Origin: RHKX01 sp041393495
GTDB taxonomy: Bacteria; Actinomycetota; Thermoleophilia; Solirubrobacterales; 70-9
Direction: 5' to 3'
Length of the DNA: 64,000 nucleotides
Assembly: GCA_041393495.1 (NCBI GenBank)
Contig: JAWKKA010000008.1
Span: 62,001-126,000 of the forward strand
The position numbers were made by a program, and so were the translations under genes. Below the pieces are notes generated by a model, which searched no databases, was not told the origin of the DNA, and was given only the letters and a program-made list of their open reading frames with translations. Of this stretch, positions 16,003 through 25,866 are shown in pieces. Each line of letters starts with the position of its first letter. Within the stretch, counting starts at the first letter, position 1.

Positions 16003-16743
16003 CTACGCGCTCGCCCGGGCGGTCGCGCGCTGAAGCAGCAGCCCGCGCGGGGTCAGCGTCCGCTGGACGGCGGCCAGGATCAGCTCGAATGCGAGCGCCA
16101 ACGCGGCGACGGCGATCGCGCCGGCGATCACCCCTTCCTCGCCGTAGACGTTCGGGCTCAGGATCAGGTCGCCGAGCGTCTTGACGCCGGCCAGCGAGCC
16201 GATCGTCGCGGTCGCGATGATGTTCACGGAGGCGGTCCGGACGCCGCCCATGATCGTCGGGACCGCGAGCGGCAGCTCGATCCGGGCGATGATCGCCAGC
16301 TCGCTCATCCCGATCCCGCGCGCCGCCTCGACGGCACCGCGGTCGGCCTGGCGCACCCCGACGAACGCGTTGGTGAGGATCGGCGGGATCCCGAGGATCA
16401 TGACCGCGATCGTCACGTTGAGGTTGCCGGTGCCGATGAAGGCGACCATCAGCGCGATCAGGGCCAGCTCGGGGATCGCCCGGCCGGCGTTGCCGACCGC
16501 CACCGCCGCGAACTCGCCGACGCCGCGGTGGCCGAGCCAGAGCCCGAGCGGTAGCGCGATCGCGATCGCGAGCAGCAGGGCGACGACGCTGATCGCGATC
16601 TGGGTGCTGGCCAGCTCCCAGATCTGGCCGAGGCCGCCGACCTGAAGCTCGGGGCCCTGGACCGAGTCCCGCTCGCTGAAGATGAAGTCGAAGGCGCCGC
16701 CGAACGAGCCGAGAAAGCCGGGGGCGAGCAGCGCCGCGCTCAC
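16003..16743 (-). CDS. OpuC-type ABC transporter permease (second)
   Basis: Membrane-spanning subunit of the quaternary-amine-type importer. After an N-terminal stretch (residues 1-40), LASTQIAISVVALLLAIAIALPLGLWLG starts the permease domain, followed by IPELALIALMVAFIGTG, the ATPase-contact loop EAARGIGMSELAIIARIELPLAVPTIMGGVRTASVNIIATATIGSLAG, and a final helix near IAGAIAVAALALAFELILAAVQ. GTG 16743 overlaps the stop of the first permease (GTGA), so translation is probably coupled. A longer open frame upstream is a shadow of the first permease. Confidence 0.93.
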   Translation of the reverse strand: MSAALLAPGFLGSFGGAFDFIFSERDSVQGPELQVGGLGQIWELASTQIAISVVALLLAIAIALPLGLWLGHRGVGEFAAVAVGNAGRAIPELALIALMVAFIGTGNLNVTIAVMILGIPPILTNAFVGVRQADRGAVEAARGIGMSELAIIARIELPLAVPTIMGGVRTASVNIIATATIGSLAGVKTLGDLILSPNVYGEEGVIAGAIAVAALALAFELILAAVQRTLTPRGLLLQRATARASA

Positions 16744-17474
16744 AGCGCCCGCGCCTTCCGCCACGGCGCCGCGAACCGCTGGACGAGCACGAGGAGACCG
16801 TCGCAGGCGATCGCGAGCGCGATCGCGAGGACGCTGCCGAAGACGATGTTCGTCTTGAAGACGTCGCGCTGGATGCCCTCGTTGTAGAGGATCTCGCCGA
16901 GCCCGCCGGCGCCGGCGAAGATCGCCAGCGTCGCGATCGCGACCGTCGAGACGGTCGCGATCCGGACCCCGGCGACGATCTCGGGCACCGCGAGCGGCAG
17001 CTCGACCCGCCAGAGCAGCTGCCGATCGGTCATCCCCATCCCCCGGCCCGCGTCCCTGGCCGAGCCGGGAACGTTGGCGAGGCCGGAGTTGGCGTTGCGA
17101 TAGATGATCTGCAGGTTGTAGAGAGCGAGCGCGATCAGCGCCGTCAGCGTGCCGCGTCCGGTGATCGGCAACAGCAGCAGGAACAACGCGATGCTCGGGA
17201 TCGTGTAGAGGACGCCGGTCGTCCCGATGAAGGCCGGGATCAGCCACCGCCGCCCGTGCGAGAGGATCGCGAGGACGATCGCGACGGCGAAGCCGATCAG
17301 CACCGACCCGATGACGAGCAGGACGTGCTCGAGAAACGGCGAGACGTAGTCGCCGATGTTGTCGATCACGAAGCCCGGGCAGAACGCCTCGTTTCTGCCC
17401 TGGCAGGTCGTTGCCCCGGTTCCCGCCTCGCGAATCTGGACGTCGGCGAGCAGCTCCAGAAGCGATCCCGACAT
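16740..17474 (-). CDS. OpuC-type ABC transporter permease (first)
   Basis: A 244-residue permease homologous to its downstream neighbour. It has an extra cysteine-containing N-terminal segment (GTGATTCQGRNEAFCPGF), the helices VLLVIGSVLIGFAVAIVLAILS, FIGTTGVLYTIPSIALFLLLLPITG and TALIALALYNLQIIYRN, and the EAA-type loop DAGRGMGMTDRQLLWRVELPLAVPEIVAGVRIATV. Having two different permeases with a separate lipoprotein is the OpuB/OpuC arrangement; in known EgtU the permease is instead fused to the binding domain. It begins 5 bases after the ATPase stop. Confidence 0.93.
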   Translation of the reverse strand: MSGSLLELLADVQIREAGTGATTCQGRNEAFCPGFVIDNIGDYVSPFLEHVLLVIGSVLIGFAVAIVLAILSHGRRWLIPAFIGTTGVLYTIPSIALFLLLLPITGRGTLTALIALALYNLQIIYRNANSGLANVPGSARDAGRGMGMTDRQLLWRVELPLAVPEIVAGVRIATVSTVAIATLAIFAGAGGLGEILYNEGIQRDVFKTNIVFGSVLAIALAIACDGLLVLVQRFAAPWRKARAL

Positions 17475-17479
17475 CGGCT

Positions 17480-18670
<1,191 letters not shown>

Positions 18671-18681
18671 GGCGCTCGACT

Positions 18682-19662
18682 CTACAGCGGCCGGGCGAGG
18701 CTCAGGGCGAAGAGGCCCCCGCTGTCGGTCCACCAGTCGGTGAGCTCGAGCCCGACGTCGGCGTAGCTCGACTCGATCCGCTCGCGCGTGAACTTCGTCG
18801 AGATCTCGGTGCGCATCTCCTCGTTGCGGGCGAAGTGCGTCCGCATGTCGAGCGCGCGGAGGTCCACGAACTGCTCGGTCAGCGTCCGCAGGCGGATGTC
18901 GATCCACTCGTTGTCGGCGTCCCAGAAGGCGACGTGCTCGAAGGCGGCTGGGTCGAAGTCCGCGTCGAGCTCGCGATTCAGCACGTTGAGGACGTTCTTG
19001 TTGAACTCGGCGGTGACCCCGGCGGCGTCGTTGTAGGCGGCCTCGAGGCGGGGCCGGTCCTTGACGAGGTCGGTGCCGAGCAGGAACCGGTCCCCCGGGT
19101 ACATCAGCGTCGCGATCCGGGCCAGGAAGGAACGCCGCTCCGCCGGCCGGAAGTTGCCGATCGTGCCGCCGAGGAACGCGATCAGGGCGCCCTCGGGGCG
19201 CGGGATCCGCTCGAGGTGGGTCTCGTAGTCGCAGACGATCCCGGTGACCGCGAGGCCCGGGTATTCGGCGACGAGCTCGCCGGCGGCGCGGCGGGTGATC
19301 GCCTCGGAGATGTCGACGGGGACGAACCGCTCGAGGCTGCCGACGTCATCCATCGCGTCGAGCAGGACGCGGCTCTTCGTCGCCGCCCCGGAGCCGAGCT
19401 CGATCAGCGTTCGCGGCCGCGTGGCGGCGACGATCTCAGCGGCGCGATCGGCGAGGATCTCGCGCTCGCAGCGGGTCAGGTAGTACTCGGGCTGCTCGGT
19501 GATTCGCTCGAACAGCGCTGAGCCGCGCTCGTCGTAGAAGTACTTCGGGGGCAGCTCCTTGAACGGGCTCGAGAGGCCCTCGCGGACGACCTCCCCCATG
19601 CCGGCAAGCGCCCCCTCGCCGGGAAGGTCGACCTCGATCTCGATCATGCCCCTGGTATCCAT
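18682..19662 (-). CDS. egtD: L-histidine N-alpha-methyltransferase EgtD (ergothioneine biosynthesis)
   Basis: EgtD uses three S-adenosylmethionine molecules to convert histidine into hercynine (trimethylhistidine betaine). The 326-residue protein carries the family marks KYFYDERGSALFERITEQPEYYLTRCEREIL near the N terminus, the SAM-binding LIELGSGAATKSRVLLDA, PVDISEAI, the GGTIGNF motif, and the YNDAAGVTAEFNKNVL substrate-binding segment. The start ATG at 19662 directly follows the egtB stop (no gap); an alternative ATG five codons later is possible. egtC and egtE are not in the run. Confidence 0.96.
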   Translation of the reverse strand: MDTRGMIEIEVDLPGEGALAGMGEVVREGLSSPFKELPPKYFYDERGSALFERITEQPEYYLTRCEREILADRAAEIVAATRPRTLIELGSGAATKSRVLLDAMDDVGSLERFVPVDISEAITRRAAGELVAEYPGLAVTGIVCDYETHLERIPRPEGALIAFLGGTIGNFRPAERRSFLARIATLMYPGDRFLLGTDLVKDRPRLEAAYNDAAGVTAEFNKNVLNVLNRELDADFDPAAFEHVAFWDADNEWIDIRLRTLTEQFVDLRALDMRTHFARNEEMRTEISTKFTRERIESSYADVGLELTDWWTDSGGLFALSLARPL

Positions 19663-20859
19663 TCATGCGTCCTCGGCGCAGCGCAGCCCGGCGAAGATCT
19701 GGCGGCGCTCGGGCAGGTCCCAGTTGCGGAAGCTCGGCCTGATGACGTCCCTGCGGGTCGCCCAGGAGCCGCCGCGGAGCACCGGGTAGCCCCGTGCGAA
19801 GAAGACCTCCGAGTACTCGCGGTAGGGAAACGCGCGGAAGCCCGGATAGGGGGCGAAGCTCGAGGAAGTCCACTCCCAGGCGTCCCCGAACATGCCCTGC
19901 GCGCCGCAGGCGGAGCGGCCCTCGGGGCCGGGCGCACGGCAGCCGAACGCATCGTGGTCGAGGTTGGCGGAGCCCGGATCGGCGCCCGTCGCGGCGAGCT
20001 CCCACTCGAGCTCGGTGGGAAGGCGCTTGCCCGCCCACTCCGCGTAGGCGGTCGCCTGGCGATGGTCGACGTGGACCACCGGCGCCGCCGGGTCGAGCGC
20101 CTCGGCGCGGCCGAACGTGGTGCTGACCCAGCCGTCGCCGTCGCGCTCCCAGAAGAGCGGCGGCTCGGCGCCCGTCGCGGCGACGAACGACTCGTAGCCG
20201 GCGTTGGTGACCGGCAGCCGATCGATCAGAAACGGCGCCACCTCGACGTCGTGGCGGGGCCGCTCGTTGTCGTAGGCGAAGCCGTCGGACGGCGCGCCGA
20301 CCGCGACGGTCCCACCGCCGACCGCGACCATCTCCGGTCCGCCGGGGTCTGGCGGACCGGGCGGCGGCGCCGTCAGCGGCGGCTCGTAGCCATCGATCAT
20401 CTGTAGGAGCTGCAGCATCGTCTCGTTGTGCTGCTGCTCGTGGGCGATCAGCATCTCGTAGACGAACCCGTCGCGGAGCAGCGGGTCGCCCGCGCCCGCG
20501 AGCTCGACGCCCTCGAGGACATCCAGGGCCCGCTCGCGGACCTCGTCCATGTAGGCGCGGAGCTCATCGCCGCGGAGAATCGGCAGTTCGTTGCGGCCGG
20601 CGCGCGGGTTCTCGATCGCGTCGTAGAGGCGGCCGAGGTCGCCTCGCAGCGGCTCGCGCCCGCCGACCGTCTGCACGAGCCAGAGCTCCTCGAAGCTGGC
20701 GATGTGGCCGAGATCCCAGGCGAGCGGGCTCAGAAGCGGCGAATAGACCGCGTTGAGCTGTCCGTCGTCGAGCTGCTCAACGAGGAGCAGCGTGCGCTCG
20801 CGTGCCTCACCGAGTCGCTGCGCCAGCTCCGACCTGTCGGTCGCCGCGGTGACCACCAC
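19663..20859 (-). CDS. egtB: ergothioneine biosynthesis sulfoxide synthase EgtB
   Basis: EgtB is a non-heme iron enzyme that joins hercynine to a thiol (gamma-glutamylcysteine or cysteine) as a sulfoxide. Domains in order: a DinB-like four-helix domain with the iron ligands His52 (DLGHIASFEELW) and HxxxHxE at His140/His144/Glu146 (AHEQQHNETM), then a formylglycine-enzyme-like (FGE-sulfatase) domain from about residue 175 with RPRHDVEVAPFLIDRLPVTNAGYESF, LPTELEWE, GDAWEWTSSSF and VLRGGSWATRRDVIRPSFRNW. The 398-residue length is usual. The start of the run is here; a broken GNAT fragment lies just upstream. Confidence 0.96.
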   Translation of the reverse strand: MVVTAATDRSELAQRLGEARERTLLLVEQLDDGQLNAVYSPLLSPLAWDLGHIASFEELWLVQTVGGREPLRGDLGRLYDAIENPRAGRNELPILRGDELRAYMDEVRERALDVLEGVELAGAGDPLLRDGFVYEMLIAHEQQHNETMLQLLQMIDGYEPPLTAPPPGPPDPGGPEMVAVGGGTVAVGAPSDGFAYDNERPRHDVEVAPFLIDRLPVTNAGYESFVAATGAEPPLFWERDGDGWVSTTFGRAEALDPAAPVVHVDHRQATAYAEWAGKRLPTELEWELAATGADPGSANLDHDAFGCRAPGPEGRSACGAQGMFGDAWEWTSSSFAPYPGFRAFPYREYSEVFFARGYPVLRGGSWATRRDVIRPSFRNWDLPERRQIFAGLRCAEDA

Positions 20860-20866
20860 GATCGGA

Positions 20867-21049
20867 TCAACCTACCCCGGGGAAGCTCCCGGCCGGCGGA
20901 TCGGCCGGTCGCTCGTCGTCGGGGAAGACCCAGCCCCAGACGGGATCGCGATTGAAGGCGAGCGTGATCACCTCGACGACGGTGGCGACATCGGCGGCTC
21001 GCGCGACGCGCGGCCTGCGGCCGTCCGCCTTCCCCGCGTCGCTGCGCAT
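20867..21049 (-). pseudogene. GNAT acetyltransferase N-terminal fragment
   Basis: A 60-residue open frame, RRPRVARAADVATVVEVITLAFNRDPVWGWVFPDD, matches the beginning of GNAT-family N-acetyltransferases (alpha1-beta2 region), which are normally 150-200 residues. It stops after ADPPAGSFPGVG only 7 bases before the egtB start, and I find no continuation in other frames. It therefore looks like a truncated remnant, perhaps left when the egtB region was joined here, or a small conserved derivative. Confidence 0.5.
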
Positions 21050-21110
21050 GCCCTATCCCTTCCTCGCTCGCCGCTCCCTTACCTACCTCCTCCGACGCCG
21101 GCTGTCAACG

Positions 21111-22019
21111 TCAGGTTCCCATCGCCTCCGGGAGCTTCCAGACCTCCTTCGCCCAGGGCGGCGCAACCGCGAAGCGGGCCCCGCTGACCGCGGCGACCGG
21201 CTCGGCCGGGACCAGCAGCAGATCGCGGGAGCGGATCGCCCGCGAGTCGCCGAGCGCCGGCGCGGTCGTCCCGGCGTGGCTGCCGGCGGCGACGTGCAGC
21301 GCCCCCGTCCAGCCCGCCCAGGCCGGGCGCGGCCGCAGCCCGGTGTCGCTGCCGATGCTGGCGATCCCGCCGCCGGTGCCGTTGTAGCCATGGTGGGAGC
21401 TGGCCCGCGCCTCGGCGTCGCCGTCGGGGCCGATCCGAACCTGAAAGGACTCCCAATCATCGCGATGGAAGCCGCCGAGGCGGCCGAGGCCGTGGGTCAG
21501 CGACTCCGGGTAGTAGAGCCAGTACTGGAGGTAGAGATAGCCGGCGCCGACGCCGCAGTCATAGCCGCGCTCGCGGGCGGCCTCGGGGTCGCGGCAGTCG
21601 ACGACGTGGGTGAATGCGACCGGCGGCAGCCCGGCCTGCGTCGCCCGCACGACTCCCTCCCGGATCGTGTCGGCACAGCTTCGTTCCCGGCAGCGGCGGA
21701 AGTCGACCGGCAGCGAGGCGAACCCGCCGCTCTCGAAGAAGACGTCGGGGGCATGGCGGTCGAGCAGCGCGGCGATCTCGGTCCCGTAGAGGGCCTCGGC
21801 CGCCGAGTGCGGCGGCGCCACCCGGTCACAGGCGCCGGCGTCGACCGCGCAGGCGAGCGCGCCCAGCACGGTCCGCGCAAGCGCCAAGCCGGGCGGCCGG
21901 AGCCCGGCGACCGCGGCGAGCGCGAGCAGCAGCGTCGCGACCACCAGGACCGCGCCGACGTACTCGACCGTCGATTGCCCGCGGCTGTCGGGGTCGGGAT
22001 GAACCTGCCTCGCCGCCAT
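21111..22019 (-). CDS. TadE-type N-terminal helix fused to a secreted VPS62-like domain
   Basis: A 302-residue protein. Residues ~14-40 (GQSTVEYVGAVLVVATLLLALAAVAG) look like the pilin-like membrane/export helix of Flp or TadE proteins, with Glu at position 5 of the mature part. The rest is a Cys-containing globular domain with YLYLQYWLYYPESLTHG...DDWESFQVRIGPDGDAEARASSHHGYNG, which resembles VPS62/DUF946-like domains by eye. It may be an exported, membrane-anchored protein. No tad genes are nearby; the only related gene is the lone PilT. Confidence 0.72.
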   Translation of the reverse strand: MAARQVHPDPDSRGQSTVEYVGAVLVVATLLLALAAVAGLRPPGLALARTVLGALACAVDAGACDRVAPPHSAAEALYGTEIAALLDRHAPDVFFESGGFASLPVDFRRCRERSCADTIREGVVRATQAGLPPVAFTHVVDCRDPEAARERGYDCGVGAGYLYLQYWLYYPESLTHGLGRLGGFHRDDWESFQVRIGPDGDAEARASSHHGYNGTGGGIASIGSDTGLRPRPAWAGWTGALHVAAGSHAGTTAPALGDSRAIRSRDLLLVPAEPVAAVSGARFAVAPPWAKEVWKLPEAMGT

Positions 22020-22092
22020 GCTCTGAAGCTAGGCGGCATCGGCGCACGCGTGGGGTCGTCTCCGTGCCGAAAGCGGATAGGGTCGCGAACGA

Positions 22093-22362
22093 ATGAGCGA
22101 CCGACCCCAGCGAGGCGCCGCGCCGCTACCCGGACAGACGGCCAGGAAGGAGCGGAGCTGGCGCTTCTACGCCGCGATCGTCGCCGCGATCGTCGCCCTC
22201 GTCTTCATCCTCCAGAACTCGCAGGACGTCGAGATCAACTTCATCGTCGCGACGACGAGCGCGCCGCTGTTCTTCATCCTGATCATCATGTTCCTGCTCG
22301 GCGCCCTGTTCGGGTGGCTGTGGCCGCACGTCCGCCGCGACCGCAAGCGCGAGCGCGGCTGA
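22093..22362 (+). CDS. LapA-domain (DUF1049) small membrane protein
   Basis: An 89-residue protein with two membrane helices (RFYAAIVAAIVALVFILQNSQDVEINFIVA and APLFFILIIMFLLGALFGWLW) joined by the LapA-family QNxxxVxxxFxxA segment, and ending in a basic tail. In Gram-negatives LapA takes part in LPS assembly control; its role in actinobacteria is unknown. It is convergent with the PRC-barrel gene, with only one base between the two stop codons. Confidence 0.88.
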   Translation: MSDRPQRGAAPLPGQTARKERSWRFYAAIVAAIVALVFILQNSQDVEINFIVATTSAPLFFILIIMFLLGALFGWLWPHVRRDRKRERG

Positions 22363-22363
22363 C

Positions 22364-22756
22364 TCAGGCGGCGCGGCCGGAGCCGATCGCCCCGGCGCGG
22401 GCGCCGTAGTGCGCGAGCAGCAGCCGGTCGGCCTCGCCGGCCATGCCGGCGCCGACGATCGCCTGTGTCGCCCGGATCCGCTCCCGCGGGTGCGGCGACC
22501 AGACGCGGTCGGCGCTCGATACGGCGTCGGCTGCGGGGATCGCGAAGCGGCGGCCGCCGCCGACCCCGAACTCGGCAACGACCAGCCAGAGCGGCCGCCC
22601 GTTCGGGTCGCTGCGGATCGCCTCGACCTCGCCGATCGTCGTCCCGTTGACGTCATCGACACGCCGCCCGAGCCACGAGCGCACCTCCCCGATCCCGGGA
22701 CAGCGCGCAGCGCCGACAACTTGGCCGGGCCCCGGCTCCTGTCCCACCGCCGTCAT
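22364..22756 (-). CDS. PRC-barrel domain protein
   Basis: A 130-residue protein. The region IGEVRSWLGRRVDDVNGTTIGEVEAIRSDPNGRPLWLVVAEFGVGGGRRFAIPAADA is a PRC-barrel (the photosynthetic reaction centre H/RimM-type beta-barrel), found in actinobacteria as stand-alone cytoplasmic proteins of unknown role. The C-terminal ~45 residues are helical. ATG 22756 is preferred over an upstream GTG because the extra N-terminal residues would be encoded by the 27-bp tandem repeat at 22774-22828. Confidence 0.82.
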   Translation of the reverse strand: MTAVGQEPGPGQVVGAARCPGIGEVRSWLGRRVDDVNGTTIGEVEAIRSDPNGRPLWLVVAEFGVGGGRRFAIPAADAVSSADRVWSPHPRERIRATQAIVGAGMAGEADRLLLAHYGARAGAIGSGRAA

Positions 22757-22773
22757 TGCCGCAAACGCTAGCC

Positions 22774-22828
22774 CCCGGCCCGGACCGACCCGGCCCCCAC
22801 TCCCGGCCCGGACCGACCCGGCCCCCAC
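22774..22828. repeat. 27-bp duplication
   Basis: A 27-base unit containing CGGACCGACCCGGCCCCCAC occurs at 22774-22800 and again at 22802-22828, one base apart, in the gap between the PRC-barrel gene and pntB. Confidence 0.85.
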
Positions 22829-22899
22829 ATGGTGAACGCAACCGAACGGACCCCTGGGTCGGCGATGTTGCGCTCAGCGTGGCGCTGCGACGCTAGGGC

Positions 22900-24315
22900 T
22901 CAGAGCCCGGTGACCTCGGCCGCGATCTCCTGGGCGGCCTTCTTGGCGTCGCCGAACAGCATCGCGGTCTTCTCCAGGTAGAAGAGGTCGTTGTCGATCC
23001 CGGCGAAGCCGGGGCTCAGTGAGCGCTTGATCACGATCACCTGCTTGGCCTCGGCGACCTCGATGATCGGCATCCCCGCGATCGGGCTGTCGGGGTCGTC
23101 CTTGGCAGCCGGGTTGGTGACGTCGTTGGCGCCGATCACGACGGCGACGTCGGTTCGCGGCATGTCGGGGTTGATGTCGTCCATCTCGACGAGCTTGTCG
23201 TAGGGCACGTCGGCCTCGGCGAGGAGCACGTTCATGTGCCCCGGCATCCGCCCGGCGACCGGGTGGATCGCGTAGCGGACCTCGACGCCGCGCTTCTCGA
23301 GCTCGTTGGCCATCTCCTTGACCGCGTGCTGGGCCTGCGCGACGGCGAGCCCGTAGCCGGGAACGATCACGACCGAGTCCGCGTAGGCGAGCAGGATCGC
23401 CGCGTCCTGGGCGGTGATCGAGCGGTGCGGGCGCTCCTCGCCGCTGCCGGCCGCCGCCGCCGGGGCGCCGCCGAAGCCGGCGAAGAGGATGTTCGCGACC
23501 GAGCGGTTCATCGCCGTAGCCATCGCCAGCGTCAGGATCGTGCCCGACGAGCCGACCAGGGTCCCGGCGACGATCAGCGCGACGTTGTCGAGCGCGAAGC
23601 CGGCGGCCGCGGCCGACAGCCCGGTGAAGGCGTTGAGCAGCGCGATCACGACGGGCATGTCGGCGCCGCCGATCGGCAGCACGACGAGGTTGCCGAGCAC
23701 CCCGGCCGCGATCAGCACCGCGATGAACAGCGCCTGCGAGGGGCTGTCGTTGTCGATCGCCAGCACCACGCAGGCGACGAGGATCCCGGCCAGCAGCAGG
23801 CCGTTGAGCACCTGCTGGCCGGGGATCGCGATCGGCCTCGTCGGGATCAGGTCCTGGAGCTTCGCGAAGGCGATGTTCGATCCCCAGAACGAGACCGAGC
23901 CGATCACGACCGCGAACAGGATCGGGATCAGCGTGTCGAGCTCGAAGCCGGTTCCCAGCGAGAGCCCGTGGCGCAGCTCCGACCACGAGATCAGCGCGAC
24001 GGCGCCGCCGCCGACGCCGTTGTAGATCGCGACCATCTGCGGCATCTGGGTCATCTGGACCCGCAGCGAGGCGACCACGCCGACCGCCGTGCCGGCCGCG
24101 ATCCCGGCGACGATCAGCCACCAGTTGCCGATCCCGTCGAGCAGCAGGGTGGTGACGACCGCGACCGCCATGCCGACGGCGGCGATCAGGTTGCCGCGCT
24201 TGGCGGTCGTCGGCGAGGTTCCCTGCTTGATCCCGATGATGAACAGCGAGAAGGCGACGACGTAGAGCAGCGTCGCCGCATCGCCGCCCGGCGCGAGCAC
24301 GGCGGGATTGATCAT
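22900..24315 (-). CDS. pntB: NAD(P) transhydrogenase subunit beta PntB
   Basis: Membrane beta subunit of the proton-translocating transhydrogenase, which uses the proton gradient to reduce NADP with NADH. The 471-residue protein has the N-terminal membrane domain (about nine helices, residues 10-265) and the C-terminal NADP-binding domain III with IVPGYGLAVAQAQHAVKEMANELEKRGVEVRYAIHPVAGRMPGHMNVLLAEADVPYDKLVEMDDINPDMPRTDVAVVIGANDVTNPAA. It starts 7 bases after pntA2. The C-terminal NDLFYLEKTAMLFGDAKK is typical. Confidence 0.97.
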   Translation of the reverse strand: MINPAVLAPGGDAATLLYVVAFSLFIIGIKQGTSPTTAKRGNLIAAVGMAVAVVTTLLLDGIGNWWLIVAGIAAGTAVGVVASLRVQMTQMPQMVAIYNGVGGGAVALISWSELRHGLSLGTGFELDTLIPILFAVVIGSVSFWGSNIAFAKLQDLIPTRPIAIPGQQVLNGLLLAGILVACVVLAIDNDSPSQALFIAVLIAAGVLGNLVVLPIGGADMPVVIALLNAFTGLSAAAAGFALDNVALIVAGTLVGSSGTILTLAMATAMNRSVANILFAGFGGAPAAAAGSGEERPHRSITAQDAAILLAYADSVVIVPGYGLAVAQAQHAVKEMANELEKRGVEVRYAIHPVAGRMPGHMNVLLAEADVPYDKLVEMDDINPDMPRTDVAVVIGANDVTNPAAKDDPDSPIAGMPIIEVAEAKQVIVIKRSLSPGFAGIDNDLFYLEKTAMLFGDAKKAAQEIAAEVTGL

Positions 24316-24322
24316 CGCGCGC

Positions 24323-24658
24323 TCAGCCTCCCGCCCCGTCCCCGGGATCGGATGGCGACTTGCCCCCGGTCGACTCGGGCTTCTTCTTGCGGCTGAACAT
24401 GCCGAGCATCCGGTCGGTGACCAGGAACCCGCCGACGATGTTGATCGTCCCGAAGGCGATCGCGATGAACCCGATCACGTCCTCGAGCGCGTCGTCGGCG
24501 TAGCCGACGACGATCAGGCCGCCGAGCATGACGATCCCGTGGATCGCGTTCGTCTGCGACATCAGCGGGGTGTGCAGGGTCGTCGGCACCTTCGAGATGA
24601 CCTCGAAGCCGACGAACGCGGCAAGGACGAAGATCGTGATCTCGGTGACTACGTCCAC
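24323..24658 (-). CDS. pntA2: NAD(P) transhydrogenase subunit alpha part 2 (membrane part)
   Basis: A 111-residue membrane subunit: TEITIFVLAAFVGFEVISKVPTTLHTPLMSQTNAIHGIVMLGGLIVVGYADD, then FIAIAFGTINIVGGFLVTDRMLGMF. This is the domain that is fused to PntA in E. coli but separate in many actinobacteria and alphaproteobacteria. The start lies 6 bases after the pntA1 stop. The Lys/Ser/Gly tail is variable. Confidence 0.96.
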   Translation of the reverse strand: MDVVTEITIFVLAAFVGFEVISKVPTTLHTPLMSQTNAIHGIVMLGGLIVVGYADDALEDVIGFIAIAFGTINIVGGFLVTDRMLGMFSRKKKPESTGGKSPSDPGDGAGG

Positions 24659-24664
24659 TTGCTC

Positions 24665-25789
24665 TCAGCCGCTCCCCTCCACCAGCGAGCGGGCCCGCTC
24701 GTTCCTGATCTCGCCGTCATGGGTCAGGCAGGCGCCGGCGACCACCTCATCGTCGAAGTCGAGCTCCAGGTCACCCTCCTCCGAGGTGATCAGGGCGATG
24801 AAGTTCTCGAGGTTCTTCGCGTACAGCTGCGAGGCATGGGCGGCCAGGTCGCTGGCGGGGTTCGCCGGCGCGATCACCTTGACGCCGCCTTCGACGACGG
24901 TCTCGCCGGCCCTGGTCAGCTCGCAGTTGCCGCCGCTGTCGCCGGCGAGGTCGACGATCACCGCGCCCGGGGCCATGTTGCGGACGCCCGCGGCAGTGAT
25001 CAGGACCGGCGCCGGCCGGCCCGGGATCTGGGCGGTCGTGATGATCACGTCCTGGCGGCCCGCGTTCTCGGCGAGCGCCTCGCGGACCTGCTCGTTCTCC
25101 GCCTCGGTGAGCGGGCGGGCGTAGCCGCTCTCGTCCTCGGCATCGGGGATGAAGTCGAGCTCGAGCGGTCGCCCGCCCAGCGAGCGGATCTGCTCCCAGG
25201 CGGCGCGGCGGATGTCGAAGCCGCTGACGACGGCGCCGAGGCGCTTGGCGGTGGCGATCGCCTGCAGGCCGGCGACGCCGGCGCCGAGCACCATCACCCG
25301 CGCCGGCGAGACGGTGCCGGCGGCGGTGGTCATCATCGGGAAGAACCGTCCCGCCTCGCGGGCGGCGAGCAGGGTCGCGGCGTAGCCGGCGACGTTCGCC
25401 TGTGAGGAGAGCGCGTCCATCGCCTGCGCGCGGGTGATCCGCGGGATCGCCTCGACCGCGAACGAGGTGACGCCTCCCGTCGCGAGCGCCTTCGTCGTGT
25501 CGACCGCGGTCAGCGGCGCGAGGAAGCCGATCAGGACCGTGCCGCGGCCGATCCGGCCGATCTGCTCGACGCTCGGCGGGTCGACGCAGAGGACGATGTC
25601 GGCGCCCCAGGGGTCGCCGACGGTGGCGCCGGCCTCCGTGTACTGCTCGTCGGGGTGCCCGGAGGCGGCGCCGGCGCCGGGCTCGATGACGACCTCGAGG
25701 CCCTTCGCGGCCAGCGACTCGACGGTGTCCGGGATCAGCGCGACGCGCCGCTCCCCGGCTCGGGACTCTTTCGGGACGCCTAGCCTCAT
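24665..25789 (-). CDS. pntA1: NAD(P) transhydrogenase subunit alpha part 1 (NAD-binding)
   Basis: The soluble NAD(H)-binding domain I subunit, similar to alanine dehydrogenase. It begins MRLGVPKESRAGERRVALIPDTVESLAAKGLEVVIEPGAGAASG, and contains QAMDALSSQANVAGYAATLLAA and the dinucleotide fold VMVLGAGVAGLQAIATAKRLGAVVSGFDIR. ATG 25789 matches the family N terminus. No Shine-Dalgarno is visible within 15 bases upstream, so a leaderless message from a divergent promoter in 25790-25866 is possible. It leads the three-gene pnt operon. Confidence 0.96.
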   Translation of the reverse strand: MRLGVPKESRAGERRVALIPDTVESLAAKGLEVVIEPGAGAASGHPDEQYTEAGATVGDPWGADIVLCVDPPSVEQIGRIGRGTVLIGFLAPLTAVDTTKALATGGVTSFAVEAIPRITRAQAMDALSSQANVAGYAATLLAAREAGRFFPMMTTAAGTVSPARVMVLGAGVAGLQAIATAKRLGAVVSGFDIRRAAWEQIRSLGGRPLELDFIPDAEDESGYARPLTEAENEQVREALAENAGRQDVIITTAQIPGRPAPVLITAAGVRNMAPGAVIVDLAGDSGGNCELTRAGETVVEGGVKVIAPANPASDLAAHASQLYAKNLENFIALITSEEGDLELDFDDEVVAGACLTHDGEIRNERARSLVEGSG

Positions 25790-25866
25790 TGGACGGGCGG
25801 GCAATGTATCCAAGCGCCGCCGATCGACGACCCCTCGTCCCGGCGATGGCGCTAGCTTCCGGGTCC

